NCBI RefSeq assembly: GCF_039691755.1
Contig: NZ_CP137552.1
Span: 3,286,001 to 3,350,000, forward strand
Reading direction: 5' to 3'
Origin: Halomonas sp. Bachu 37
Lineage (GTDB): Bacteria > Pseudomonadota > Gammaproteobacteria > Pseudomonadales > Halomonadaceae
Length of the DNA: 64,000 nucleotides
Shown: positions 1 to 7,527 of the stretch, in pieces
Layout: each line of letters starts with the position of its first letter
How positions within the stretch are numbered: the first letter of the stretch is position 1
Notes under the pieces: model-generated
Told to the model about the DNA's origin: nothing
Database searches by the model: none
The model's input: only the letters and a program-made list of their open reading frames with translations
Made by a program: the position numbers and the translations under genes

Positions 1-395
<395 letters not shown>

Positions 396-528
396 TCACT
401 GTGCCACTACAAAGAGCCATCCGTCCCCTTAGCGACAACTTGTTCATTTCGCTCTCCTCGGTCATTGAAACGAACAAAACACTACCAATGCCCAGGTGCG
501 AGATGGATTGACAGTATTTTTGGCTGAA

Positions 529-560
529 TTCAGCCTATCTTCAGGTTGGTGCGTTACAAG
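529..560 (+). promoter_or_regulatory. Copper-type direct-repeat box 1 and -10 (cupredoxin-RR-HK operon)
   Basis: TTCAGC (529-534) and TTCAGG (540-545) form a direct repeat with an 11-bp period. Ten nucleotides later is a -10-like hexamer, TACAAG (555-560). The same layout occurs upstream of copA and lgt. OmpR-family regulators typically bind such helical-phase direct repeats in place of a -35. The likely binder is the response regulator encoded at 1096. Confidence 0.65.
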
Positions 561-594
561 TGAGCCTCCCTGACTAAATCAATGAGGTAATCCC

Positions 595-1086
595 ATGCGT
601 AAGGTTTTATTACTGACGCTGGTCCTAGGTATCACTACGTCAGCTGCCTTTGCAGCCGGTGAGCACGGTGATTTACATACATCGGTGAGCGATGCCGAAG
701 TTGATCGTACCATCCGTTTCGAGGCTGGTGACATGTGGTTCGATCCTGTGGGGCTCGATATAGTCCCCAGGGAGACCATAAGGTTTGAGATAATCAATAC
801 CGGCAATCTCGAACATGAATTCGTGATCGGCGATGCCGAGGCCCAGGAGGAGCATCGCAAGTTGATGCTGGAAATGGGAGGCAGCCATGGTAATGGAGGA
901 CATGGAGGTCATGCTATGGTTGAGGGAGAGCATGGCAGCTATATGCCCTCTGTGACCATTGCGCCGGGTGACACAGCAGACCTCGTCTGGACCGCCCCAG
1001 AGAATATCGACGGTCTGGAATATGCTTGCAACATTCCGGGGCACTATGAAGCTGGAATGTACGGTAACTTTGATACTCAGGGGTGA
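595..1086 (+). CDS. Periplasmic cupredoxin-like copper protein
   Basis: This is a secreted blue-copper-fold protein, probably binding or passing on copper in the periplasm. Residues 1-20 or so are a signal peptide ending AFA. A plastocyanin-like domain follows. The expected type-1 copper ligands are present: His74 in LEHEF, then Cys145, His150 and Met155 in the CNIPGHYEAGM loop (C-x4-H-x4-M). A Gly/His-rich insertion at about residues 95-115 could bind additional metal. It is the first gene of an apparent operon with a response regulator and sensor kinase, directly downstream of a copper-type direct-repeat box. The predicted role is inferred from fold and neighbours. Confidence 0.88.
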   Translation: MRKVLLLTLVLGITTSAAFAAGEHGDLHTSVSDAEVDRTIRFEAGDMWFDPVGLDIVPRETIRFEIINTGNLEHEFVIGDAEAQEEHRKLMLEMGGSHGNGGHGGHAMVEGEHGSYMPSVTIAPGDTADLVWTAPENIDGLEYACNIPGHYEAGMYGNFDTQG

Positions 1087-1095
1087 TCCCGTCGC

Positions 1096-1761
1096 ATGAA
1101 ACTGTTGCTATTGGAAGACGATGACCTGTTGGCGGAAAGCCTAGCAGAGAGTCTTAAAGACAACGGTTACCTGGTCGATTTGGCCGCCTCGGTGAGGGCG
1201 GCTAAGTCGCTTATGGCAACCGAGAAGTACGAGCTTGCCATTATCGATATTGGCTTACCCGATGGCTCGGGGCTTGAGCTACTCACCCATTGGCGGCAGC
1301 AAAAGCAGGACAATTCCATCTTGATTCTCACCGCGCGGGATACCTGGGAGGATAAGGTGGTCGGCTTGGAGAAAGGCGCGGACGACTATCTCACCAAACC
1401 CTTTCACGAAGCCGAACTCATGGCACGCTTGAAAGCCTTGCGGCGACGGCGTTCGGGGCAACTTTCTGCGCGGCTATCGCTTGGTGGCGTGGTTCTGGAC
1501 GAAGCCAGCCAATGCGTTAACGTGGATGGCAAGCCCGAACAGCCGTTGACGGCTACCGAGTTCCGCCTGCTGCGCTATTTGATGCATCATCCGAATCGTG
1601 TTCATTCCAAAGAGCACTTGTTAGATCAACTTTACGCACTTGAGCAGGACGCAGCCGCTTCTAATCTGATAGAAGTCTATATTGCCCGCTTACGCCGCTA
1701 TGTGGGCAAGCCGCTGATTCAAACCCGCCGTGGCCAAGGGTATGTGTTCATTGCGGATTAA
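1096..1761 (+). CDS. copR: OmpR-family response regulator of the copper block (CopR/CusR type)
   Basis: A two-component response regulator of 221 residues. The receiver domain spans about 1-115 with the acidic pocket at Glu7/Asp8-Asp9, phospho-acceptor Asp51 (IIDIGLPDG), Thr79 and Lys101 (LTKPF). The C-terminal winged helix spans about 125-220 (TATEFRLLRYLMHHPNRVHSKE). It lies 9 bp after the cupredoxin gene and overlaps the sensor-kinase gene, so it is co-transcribed with both. Neighbouring copA and copB point to copper sensing. It is the natural candidate to bind the TTCAGC repeats at 529, 3086 and 5831. The symbol is assigned from context; the PhoP/QseB group cannot be split reliably by eye. 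Confidence 0.88.
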   Translation: MKLLLLEDDDLLAESLAESLKDNGYLVDLAASVRAAKSLMATEKYELAIIDIGLPDGSGLELLTHWRQQKQDNSILILTARDTWEDKVVGLEKGADDYLTKPFHEAELMARLKALRRRRSGQLSARLSLGGVVLDEASQCVNVDGKPEQPLTATEFRLLRYLMHHPNRVHSKEHLLDQLYALEQDAAASNLIEVYIARLRRYVGKPLIQTRRGQGYVFIAD

Positions 1762-3079
1762 TCGACGTAGTTTGCGCTTTCGTCTTCTGACATGGCTGGG
1801 CGGCGTGGCGTTGCTGGTAGTCGTGCTTACTTGGCTGCTTCACGGGATTTTCTTGCAGAGCCTCGCTCGAGATTTTTTGGGCGAACGCTTACAGCGCGAA
1901 GCCGACCACGCGGTAGCACAGCTCCAGCAAGACCAAACCACCGTGCCCACCTCGCTCGCCTCGGTCAGCCACGGCTACCAAATCTTTCATCACTTATATG
2001 TACTGCGCCTCAACGATACGGTGAGCGCCTCCGCCCCCGAATGGCAGCGTCAACTTGCCCCACTACTCGAGGAAATTGGCGATACGCTGCTGGACGTTAA
2101 ACACGGCGAGCAGCACCTGCTGGTCTACCGTCGCCATTTTCAGTGGCAGGACGTAGACGGCGTGCTGCTGGTGGGGGAAGATTTTTCTCAAGTAGAAGAA
2201 GGATTGGCCACTCTGCACTGGTGGATAGCCGGCATTGCCGCAGGACTGCTGGTGATGCTAATCACGCTTAACATGCTGGCCGTTAGCCGGAGTCTAACAC
2301 CGTTATCGCAGCTACGTGGACAACTGGCAGCACTGCAAGCAGGCGAGCGCCGGCGTCTTTCGCTTGACGCCCCGGCCGAGCTCGACGCCTTGGTCGCCCA
2401 GCTCAACCGCTTTATGGATGACATCGACTTGCGCCTTCAGCGCTCACGGGAGTCGGTCGCCAATCTTTCCCATGCGCTGAAAACCCCGCTTGCGGCTGTC
2501 ACACAAGTGCTTCGAGGAAACCGACCAATTGACGAAAACCGCCGACATAAACTTCTCAGTCGAATAGAAGATATCAATACTCAACTGGATGCTGAGCTGC
2601 GCCGCGCACGCATCGCGGGCCCCAATGCAGGACGCATGGCGCACCTTTCACGGGATAGCCAACGCTTGATCGAGATGTTCCGCACCCTCTATCCCGAGCG
2701 TGAATTTCAACTCACCGATAGCGGTCACGGCCAAGAGCAGGTCCCCATTGAGGCCCACGACTTTGCCGAAATGCTCGGGATCGTGCTTGATAATGCGGGC
2801 AAATGGAGCCGTTCGCAGGTACGTTGCCATCTGGCACTGGCCGACTCGCTGACCGTTATCATTGATGATGACGGGCAAGGCGTGGCCGAGAGCGACCTTG
2901 CCAAGCTAGGCGAGCGTGGTACACGACTCGACGAATGCCACCCTGGATACGGCTTGGGGCTGGCGATTCTGACTCAGCTGGTAACGCGTTATGCCGGTTC
3001 TTCACGCTTTGAACGCAGCCCGCTGGGCGGTTTGCGCGTGGTGATCATCTTGCCCTTGGACCTTTTCAGCGAGCATTAG
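1742..3079 (+). CDS. copS: Sensor histidine kinase paired with the copper response regulator
   Basis: A membrane sensor kinase of about 445 residues. It has a first transmembrane helix at about 13-35, a periplasmic sensor region, and a second helix at about 160-180. HAMP, a dimerisation/phospho-acceptor helix and a catalytic ATPase domain follow. The H-box is NLSHALKTPL with His near residue 244, the N-box is LDNAGKWS and the G-box is GYGLGLAI. The start is uncertain: GTG 1730, ATG 1742 and TTG 1751 are all in frame, and the AAGGG at 1736-1740 is best spaced for TTG 1751. All choices overlap the regulator gene, indicating translational coupling. Ligand identity (copper) is inferred from context. 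Confidence 0.87.
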   Translation: MCSLRINRRSLRFRLLTWLGGVALLVVVLTWLLHGIFLQSLARDFLGERLQREADHAVAQLQQDQTTVPTSLASVSHGYQIFHHLYVLRLNDTVSASAPEWQRQLAPLLEEIGDTLLDVKHGEQHLLVYRRHFQWQDVDGVLLVGEDFSQVEEGLATLHWWIAGIAAGLLVMLITLNMLAVSRSLTPLSQLRGQLAALQAGERRRLSLDAPAELDALVAQLNRFMDDIDLRLQRSRESVANLSHALKTPLAAVTQVLRGNRPIDENRRHKLLSRIEDINTQLDAELRRARIAGPNAGRMAHLSRDSQRLIEMFRTLYPEREFQLTDSGHGQEQVPIEAHDFAEMLGIVLDNAGKWSRSQVRCHLALADSLTVIIDDDGQGVAESDLAKLGERGTRLDECHPGYGLGLAILTQLVTRYAGSSRFERSPLGGLRVVIILPLDLFSEH

Positions 3080-3085
3080 TCGCTG

Positions 3086-3117
3086 TTCAGCTTTGATTCA
3101 GCTTCTTCCATCAAGAT
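3086..3117 (+). promoter_or_regulatory. Copper-type direct-repeat box 2 and -10 (copA promoter)
   Basis: TTCAGC occurs at 3086-3091 and again at 3097-3102, an 11-bp period. A -10-like CAAGAT lies at 3112-3117, again exactly 10 nt after the repeat. It lies between the kinase stop and the copA start, giving copAB its own regulated promoter. Confidence 0.68.
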
Positions 3118-3145
3118 GTGCTAATTGCCTTTGATGGAGTTATGC

Positions 3146-4990
3146 ATGTCACGCTCACGTATCATTTCTCACCCGCTCTCACGCCGTCAGGTGTTGAAAG
3201 GCGGTGCCGCCCTTGGGCTAGGCTCCGCCGCGGCCATGGGGTTAACTCCCGCCTGGGCGTCTCCCTGGGGCAGAACCAACACCTACCCTCATGGTAGTGA
3301 AGAAGGCCCCAATGTTGCGTTGGCAATTCGTCGTGAATCATTACCGATCGACGGCAAGGACGCGCGCCCCATCAGTATCAACGGCACCAGCCCCGGGCCG
3401 ATGATCCGACTCAAGGAAGGCCAGGATGCCGTGCTGAGGGTGACCAATCTCTTGGATGAGCCCACCTCGGTTCACTGGCATGGCCTGATCCTGCCGCCCG
3501 AGATGGACGGCGTGCCGGGGGTGAGCTTTCCCGGTATTGAGCCGGGCGAGACCTTTACCTATCGCTTCCCCGTCCGCCAGAACGGTACCTACTGGTACCA
3601 CAGCCACTCAGGCGTTCAGGAGCAGCTTGGCCACGCCGGGCCATTGATTATCGACGCTGCCGGGCGTGAACCTTTTCGCTACGACCGTGAGCATGTGTTG
3701 CTGCTCACCGATTGGACGTTCGAAGATCCGATGTCGGTGTTTCGCAACCTGAAAACCATGGAAGGCTATTACAACTTCCAGGAGCGTACGGTGGCTGATT
3801 TCTTCGCCGACGTACGCCAAAACGGTTTCTCCCATACTGTCCAAATGCGCAGCATGTGGGCCAAGATGCGCATGAGCTCGCGGGATATCGCCGACGTTAC
3901 CGGCAGCACCTACACCTACCTGCTCAACGGCCATTCACCCCAGGAGAACTGGACGGCGCTGTTCAAGACCGGTGAGCGCGTGCGATTGCGGGTGATCAAT
4001 GGCTCGGCGATGTCGTATTTCGACGTGCGCATACCCGGTCTGAAAATGACCGTGGTCGCCGCCGATGGCCAGCCGGTACAGCCCGTTCCTGTCGATGAAT
4101 TCCGTATTGGCGTGGCCGAAACCTACGATGTGCTGGTGTCTCCCGAAGACGACCAGGCCTACACCATCTTTGCCGAATCCATGGACCGCAGCGGCTATGC
4201 CCGCGCCACTCTGGCCCCGCGCGAAGGCATGCAGGCCGAAATCCCTGAGCGCCGCCAAATTGCCGACCGCGGCATGGAAGCCATGGGTGCCCACGACATG
4301 GGCGGTATGGATCATTCCGGTATGTCCGGCAGTGACATACAAGACATGGATCACTCAAATATGTCCGAAGATGGCATAGAAGGAATGGACCACTCCAATA
4401 TGGCGGACAGTGAGATGGAGAACATGGACCTTGGTGATATGGAAGGCATGGACCATGGCAGCGGCATGGAAAAAGAAAGCGCCAAGACCCGCGAAAACGG
4501 CATGCTGGTTGCCGGTGAAGCTCAACCCGGCTCGCGCTATGACCAGGCAGGTATTGGCATCGATCCCGATGCGCGCCGCGTGCTAGTGTACCGCGACCTG
4601 AAAGCCTTTACTCCATGGCCAGACCGGCGTGAACCCGGCCGCGAACTTGAGCTGCACTTGACCGGCAACATGGAACGCTACATGTGGTCGTTCGATGGCA
4701 AGAAGTTCAGTGAAGTGTCCGGCCCCATCCACTTCGAGAAGGACGAGCGGCTACGCCTGATCCTGATCAACGACACCATGATGGAGCATCCCATTCACCT
4801 TCATGGCATGTGGATGGAACTGGAGAACGGCCAGGGAGAGCTGATACCCCGCAAGCACACACTGAACGTTAAGCCCGGGGAGCGGGTATCGGCGCTGATC
4901 ACCGCGGATGCCGAGGGCAGCTGGGCCTTCCACTGCCATCTTCTCTATCACATGGATGCCGGCATGTTCCGCGTTGTTCAGGTTTCTTAA
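3146..4990 (+). CDS. copA: Copper-resistance multicopper oxidase CopA (periplasmic, Tat-exported)
   Basis: A periplasmic multicopper oxidase that confers copper tolerance, probably by oxidising Cu(I) and sequestering copper. The ATG at 3146 is chosen because GGAG lies 6 nt upstream; TTG 3125 and ATG 3134 are in-frame alternatives. A twin-arginine signal (LSRRQVLKGG) begins near residue 12. The copper-ligand motifs are HWHG at about 110-113, WYHSHSG at about 150-156, HPIHLHG in the C-terminal domain, and the HCHLLYHMDAGM trinuclear/type-1 motif at about 596-607. A Met/His/Asp-rich insert (MDHSGM, MDHSNM repeats) occupies about residues 380-445 and resembles the copper-binding inserts of CopA proteins. 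copB starts 9 bp after its stop. Confidence 0.96.
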   Translation: MSRSRIISHPLSRRQVLKGGAALGLGSAAAMGLTPAWASPWGRTNTYPHGSEEGPNVALAIRRESLPIDGKDARPISINGTSPGPMIRLKEGQDAVLRVTNLLDEPTSVHWHGLILPPEMDGVPGVSFPGIEPGETFTYRFPVRQNGTYWYHSHSGVQEQLGHAGPLIIDAAGREPFRYDREHVLLLTDWTFEDPMSVFRNLKTMEGYYNFQERTVADFFADVRQNGFSHTVQMRSMWAKMRMSSRDIADVTGSTYTYLLNGHSPQENWTALFKTGERVRLRVINGSAMSYFDVRIPGLKMTVVAADGQPVQPVPVDEFRIGVAETYDVLVSPEDDQAYTIFAESMDRSGYARATLAPREGMQAEIPERRQIADRGMEAMGAHDMGGMDHSGMSGSDIQDMDHSNMSEDGIEGMDHSNMADSEMENMDLGDMEGMDHGSGMEKESAKTRENGMLVAGEAQPGSRYDQAGIGIDPDARRVLVYRDLKAFTPWPDRREPGRELELHLTGNMERYMWSFDGKKFSEVSGPIHFEKDERLRLILINDTMMEHPIHLHGMWMELENGQGELIPRKHTLNVKPGERVSALITADAEGSWAFHCHLLYHMDAGMFRVVQVS

Positions 4991-4999
4991 GGAGGCAGT

Positions 5000-5770
5000 A
5001 TGAAAATCAAGCGCTACTTAGCCTACACCAGCGCGATGCTTGCCATGGCCGTTGCCACCACGGCCCAGGCCGAAGACGGCTACGCGGCTCCCGACGACTG
5101 GCCGCCCCCCATGACCGAGCACAAGATGGGCATGGCCCTGTTTGACCGGCTTGAATACAGCGTGCCCGATAAAGGCCAGGACGCCATGGTATGGGACTTC
5201 CAGGGCTGGTACGGCGGCGACGTCAACCGCGTATATCTCAAGTCGGAAGGCGAAAACGTCCAGGGCGACGGCGAAGACGCCGAGTTTGAATCCCTGGAGC
5301 TGCTCTACAGCCGCCTGATCGCCGATTTTTGGGAGCTGCAGGGCGGGATAGGTTATCAAGGTGGCGTCTTCTCGGATGATCATAACGAGCGCACCTATGG
5401 GGTCATCAGCCTGCTAGGCGTGATGCCTTATGGCATCGAGACCGACGCTGCCGTACAAGTCAGCGACGAGGGCGACTTGGCCGCAAGCTTTGAAGGCGAA
5501 TACGACCTGCGCCTGACCCAACGGCTCTACCTGCAGCCACGCACCGAAATTGCCGTGGCCGCAAGTGAAGTGAAGGAGTTCGGTGTCGGCGAGGGGCTCA
5601 ACTCGGTGCGTGTCGGCCTGCGGCTGGGCTATGAAGTGACACGCCGCGTTGCCCCCTACGTGGGCGCCTACTGGGAGAAAGAGTACGGCGACACCGCGGA
5701 TCTCTCCCGTGCCAGCGGCGACAGCAGCGAAGATACCGGCGTAGTGGCGGGGGTCAGGTTGATGTTTTAA
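5000..5770 (+). CDS. copB: Outer-membrane copper-resistance protein CopB
   Basis: CopB-family outer-membrane beta-barrel protein acting with CopA in copper tolerance. The first 24 residues are a signal peptide ending AQA. The mature region contains the CopB-type segment with GWYGGDVNRVYLKSEGE, followed by alternating amphipathic strands (LYSRLIADFWELQGGIGYQ, LRLTQRLYLQPRTEIAV, VGLRLGYEVTRRVAPYVGA). It ends in an aromatic residue (RLMF), as outer-membrane barrels do. Unlike several CopB proteins it lacks a long Met/His-rich N-terminal repeat; that feature is found in CopA here. An AAGGAGG ribosome site precedes the ATG. It is co-transcribed with copA. Confidence 0.93.
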   Translation: MKIKRYLAYTSAMLAMAVATTAQAEDGYAAPDDWPPPMTEHKMGMALFDRLEYSVPDKGQDAMVWDFQGWYGGDVNRVYLKSEGENVQGDGEDAEFESLELLYSRLIADFWELQGGIGYQGGVFSDDHNERTYGVISLLGVMPYGIETDAAVQVSDEGDLAASFEGEYDLRLTQRLYLQPRTEIAVAASEVKEFGVGEGLNSVRVGLRLGYEVTRRVAPYVGAYWEKEYGDTADLSRASGDSSEDTGVVAGVRLMF

Positions 5771-5830
5771 ATCCCTAGGCGGGCTGTAAAGGATACCTGC
5801 GACGAACCCTTGCTTATTCATCAGCCCGTA

Positions 5831-5862
5831 TTCAGCTTCTATTCAGGCCTTGGCGCTAAGCT
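5831..5862 (+). promoter_or_regulatory. Copper-type direct-repeat box 3 and -10 (lgt promoter)
   Basis: TTCAGC (5831-5836) and TTCAGG (5842-5847) repeat the 11-bp arrangement, followed after 10 nt by TAAGCT (5857-5862). This places lgt in the same predicted regulon as the cupredoxin operon and copAB. Confidence 0.65.
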
Positions 5863-5901
5863 GGATCACAAGAGAACCCGTTTGGCCTGCGCGCTAACTC
5901 G

Positions 5902-5916
5902 TTGGCGTAACGCCAA
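5902..5916. repeat. Perfect inverted repeat in the lgt leader
   Basis: TTGGCGT-A-ACGCCAA is a perfect 7-bp dyad with a single central base in the 5' region of lgt, downstream of the predicted promoter. It could be an operator or a small RNA hairpin; nothing else identifies it. Confidence 0.4.
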
Positions 5917-5953
5917 ACGGTTCGTGGAAGCTTGAAGACGCGAGGAAGTTGCC

Positions 5954-6775
5954 ATGATCCCGTACCCACAAATCAATCCAGTGGCCTTCTCCCTCGGTCC
6001 GATACAGCTTCATTGGTATGGCCTGATGTATGTGGTGGGGCTGACGGCTGCGTGGTGGCTGGGGCGACGGCGAGCCCAACGCCTCGGTCTGAACCATGAC
6101 GATATCGGTGACCTGATCTTCTATGGCGCTTTGGGTGTCATCATCGGTGGCCGCTTAGGCTATGCGTTGTTCTACGGGCTCAATCAGCTACTGGCTAATC
6201 CCTTGTGGCTTTTCAAGCTTTGGGAAGGGGGCATGAGTTTCCATGGAGGCCTTGCCGGGGTGCTGGTAGCCGCCTGGCTGTTTGCTCGCCGTCACTGTCT
6301 AACCTTCTTCCAGCTAACCGATTTCATTGCGCCGTTGGTCCCCATCGGGCTCGGCGCTGGGCGTCTGGGCAATTTCATCAATCATGAGTTGCCGGGTAGG
6401 GTCAGTGAGCTTCCCTGGGCCATGCCATTCCCGCACATGGGACCAGAACCACGGCATCCCTCCGCGCTCTACGAGTTCGCCTTGGAAGGGGTGGTGTTAT
6501 TCGTGGTGCTGTGGTGGCTCTCGAGTCAGCCGCGTCGTAGAGGAATGGTCTCGGGTCTTTTCCTGTTGCTCTATGGCCTCTTCCGCTTTGCTGTGGAGTT
6601 CGTTCGCTTGCCCGATGAACACATTGGCTTCCTTGCCTTTGGTTGGGTAACCATGGGAATGGTGTTGACACTGCCGATGATCCTCTCCGGTGCGGCACTG
6701 GTCATCTGGTCGCGGCGCAAGGCTAAAGAGGAAACAGAACGGGCAGGGCTCGCCAAGAGCCGTTCGGGCGCTTGA
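5954..6775 (+). CDS. lgt: Prolipoprotein diacylglyceryl transferase
   Basis: An inner-membrane enzyme that transfers diacylglycerol from phosphatidylglycerol to the lipobox cysteine of prolipoproteins. The 273-residue length and multiple membrane helices fit Lgt. Family motifs are visible: N-terminal [33 protein letters not shown] and the signature [18 protein letters not shown] with its catalytic-region arginine. It stands in the copper block rather than beside thyA, where the housekeeping lgt of gammaproteobacteria often sits. It also has its own copper-type box. I therefore infer an additional, metal-responsive copy; whether another lgt exists cannot be seen here. Confidence 0.95.
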   Translation: MIPYPQINPVAFSLGPIQLHWYGLMYVVGLTAAWWLGRRRAQRLGLNHDDIGDLIFYGALGVIIGGRLGYALFYGLNQLLANPLWLFKLWEGGMSFHGGLAGVLVAAWLFARRHCLTFFQLTDFIAPLVPIGLGAGRLGNFINHELPGRVSELPWAMPFPHMGPEPRHPSALYEFALEGVVLFVVLWWLSSQPRRRGMVSGLFLLLYGLFRFAVEFVRLPDEHIGFLAFGWVTMGMVLTLPMILSGAALVIWSRRKAKEETERAGLAKSRSGA

Positions 6776-6856
6776 CCTGCACCTCACCCGCAAGGGTTGC
6801 CATAGCTGAAGTTATTAGCGCTGATAGGTAACCCGAATTGTTGACGGAGGATGGTA

Positions 6857-7225
6857 ATGAGCAATAAAGAACACCGTTTGGGCGTATCCGAGATCAACCT
6901 GGTGACCCGCCATCTGAAGCTTGATGCCAGCGACCTGGAAGGGGTGCATGCTGCGGTTGCGGATATCGATAAGCTCTTTGGACTGGACAACGTTTCATTC
7001 GATGACAAGAAACGAAAGCTGCACCTGGCCTACGATGCCACGCGCCTCTGTCTCGATTGTGTTGAGGAAATTCTCGAAAAGCATGCAATTGAGCTTAGCC
7101 ATGACTGGTGGACACGCTTCAAGGAAGAGCATTACCGGTTTATCGACCAGAATGTAAAAGACAACGCCAAGCATGAGCCATGGAGCTGTCATCAGACTCC
7201 TCCAGGCACGGGGCGCAAGCGTTAA
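6857..7225 (+). CDS. HMA-like small cytosolic protein of the copper block
   Basis: An unrecognised small protein of about 122 residues. The ATG at 6857 is 6 nt from GGAGG (6846-6850); the ATG at 6851 is too close. Its N-terminal half has the beta-alpha-beta-beta-alpha-beta pattern of a ferredoxin-like heavy-metal-associated domain (INLVTRHLKL, then LEGVHAAVADIDKLFGL, then RKLHLAYDA). The CxxC loop between the first strand and helix is missing. Instead a CLDC pair occurs at about residues 56-59, at the head of the second helix. The charged tail contains a further Cys and His. Metal binding or chaperoning is inferred from fold and neighbours, not demonstrated. Confidence 0.7.
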   Translation: MSNKEHRLGVSEINLVTRHLKLDASDLEGVHAAVADIDKLFGLDNVSFDDKKRKLHLAYDATRLCLDCVEEILEKHAIELSHDWWTRFKEEHYRFIDQNVKDNAKHEPWSCHQTPPGTGRKR

Positions 7226-7231
7226 CAGAAA

Positions 7232-7258
7232 GGTGCCCCTATTGCCGTTGGGGGCACC
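7232..7258. terminator. Hairpin between convergent genes
   Basis: GGTGCCCC (7232-7239) and GGGGCACC (7251-7258) form an 8-bp perfect stem with an 11-nt loop, between the convergent ends at 7225 and 7282. On the minus strand it is followed by TTTCTGTT, a weak U-tract. It is probably a shared terminator. Confidence 0.65.
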
Positions 7259-7281
7259 ACATTATTGCCCGTTCAGCTACG

Positions 7282-7527
7282 TTACTCCTCTCGATCACGC
7301 TGAGACCCGAGATGGCGATGCATGAAAACGTGCATGCCCAAACATAGCACCATAGGCAGCAGCAGCCAGGCGCTGCCGCCAAATGATTCGCCACGCCAGA
7401 GCAGTAGCACGGCGGCGGCGCCCATCAAGGCTACGCAGACCAGCATCATCAAACCGTGGCCGCTGTGGCCGCGATTCCCCGTAGAGGAGCGTTCCTGGTT
7501 CTCCTGGGTAGGGTCGAAGTGCTTCAT
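7282..7527 (-). CDS. DUF2933-like small membrane protein
   Basis: A small inner-membrane protein of 81 residues with a polar Ser/Gly/His N-terminus (about 1-24) and two closely spaced hydrophobic helices (GLMMLVCVALMGAAAVLLLW and AWLLLPMVLCLGMHVFMH). A charged tail follows. The pattern matches DUF2933 proteins, which are found beside heavy-metal transporters. Its start codon overlaps the stop of the P1B ATPase by 4 bp (ATGA), so the two are translationally coupled. Function is unknown; His and Met residues near the membrane could touch metal, but this is inference. Confidence 0.72.
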   Translation of the reverse strand: MKHFDPTQENQERSSTGNRGHSGHGLMMLVCVALMGAAAVLLLWRGESFGGSAWLLLPMVLCLGMHVFMHRHLGSQRDREE

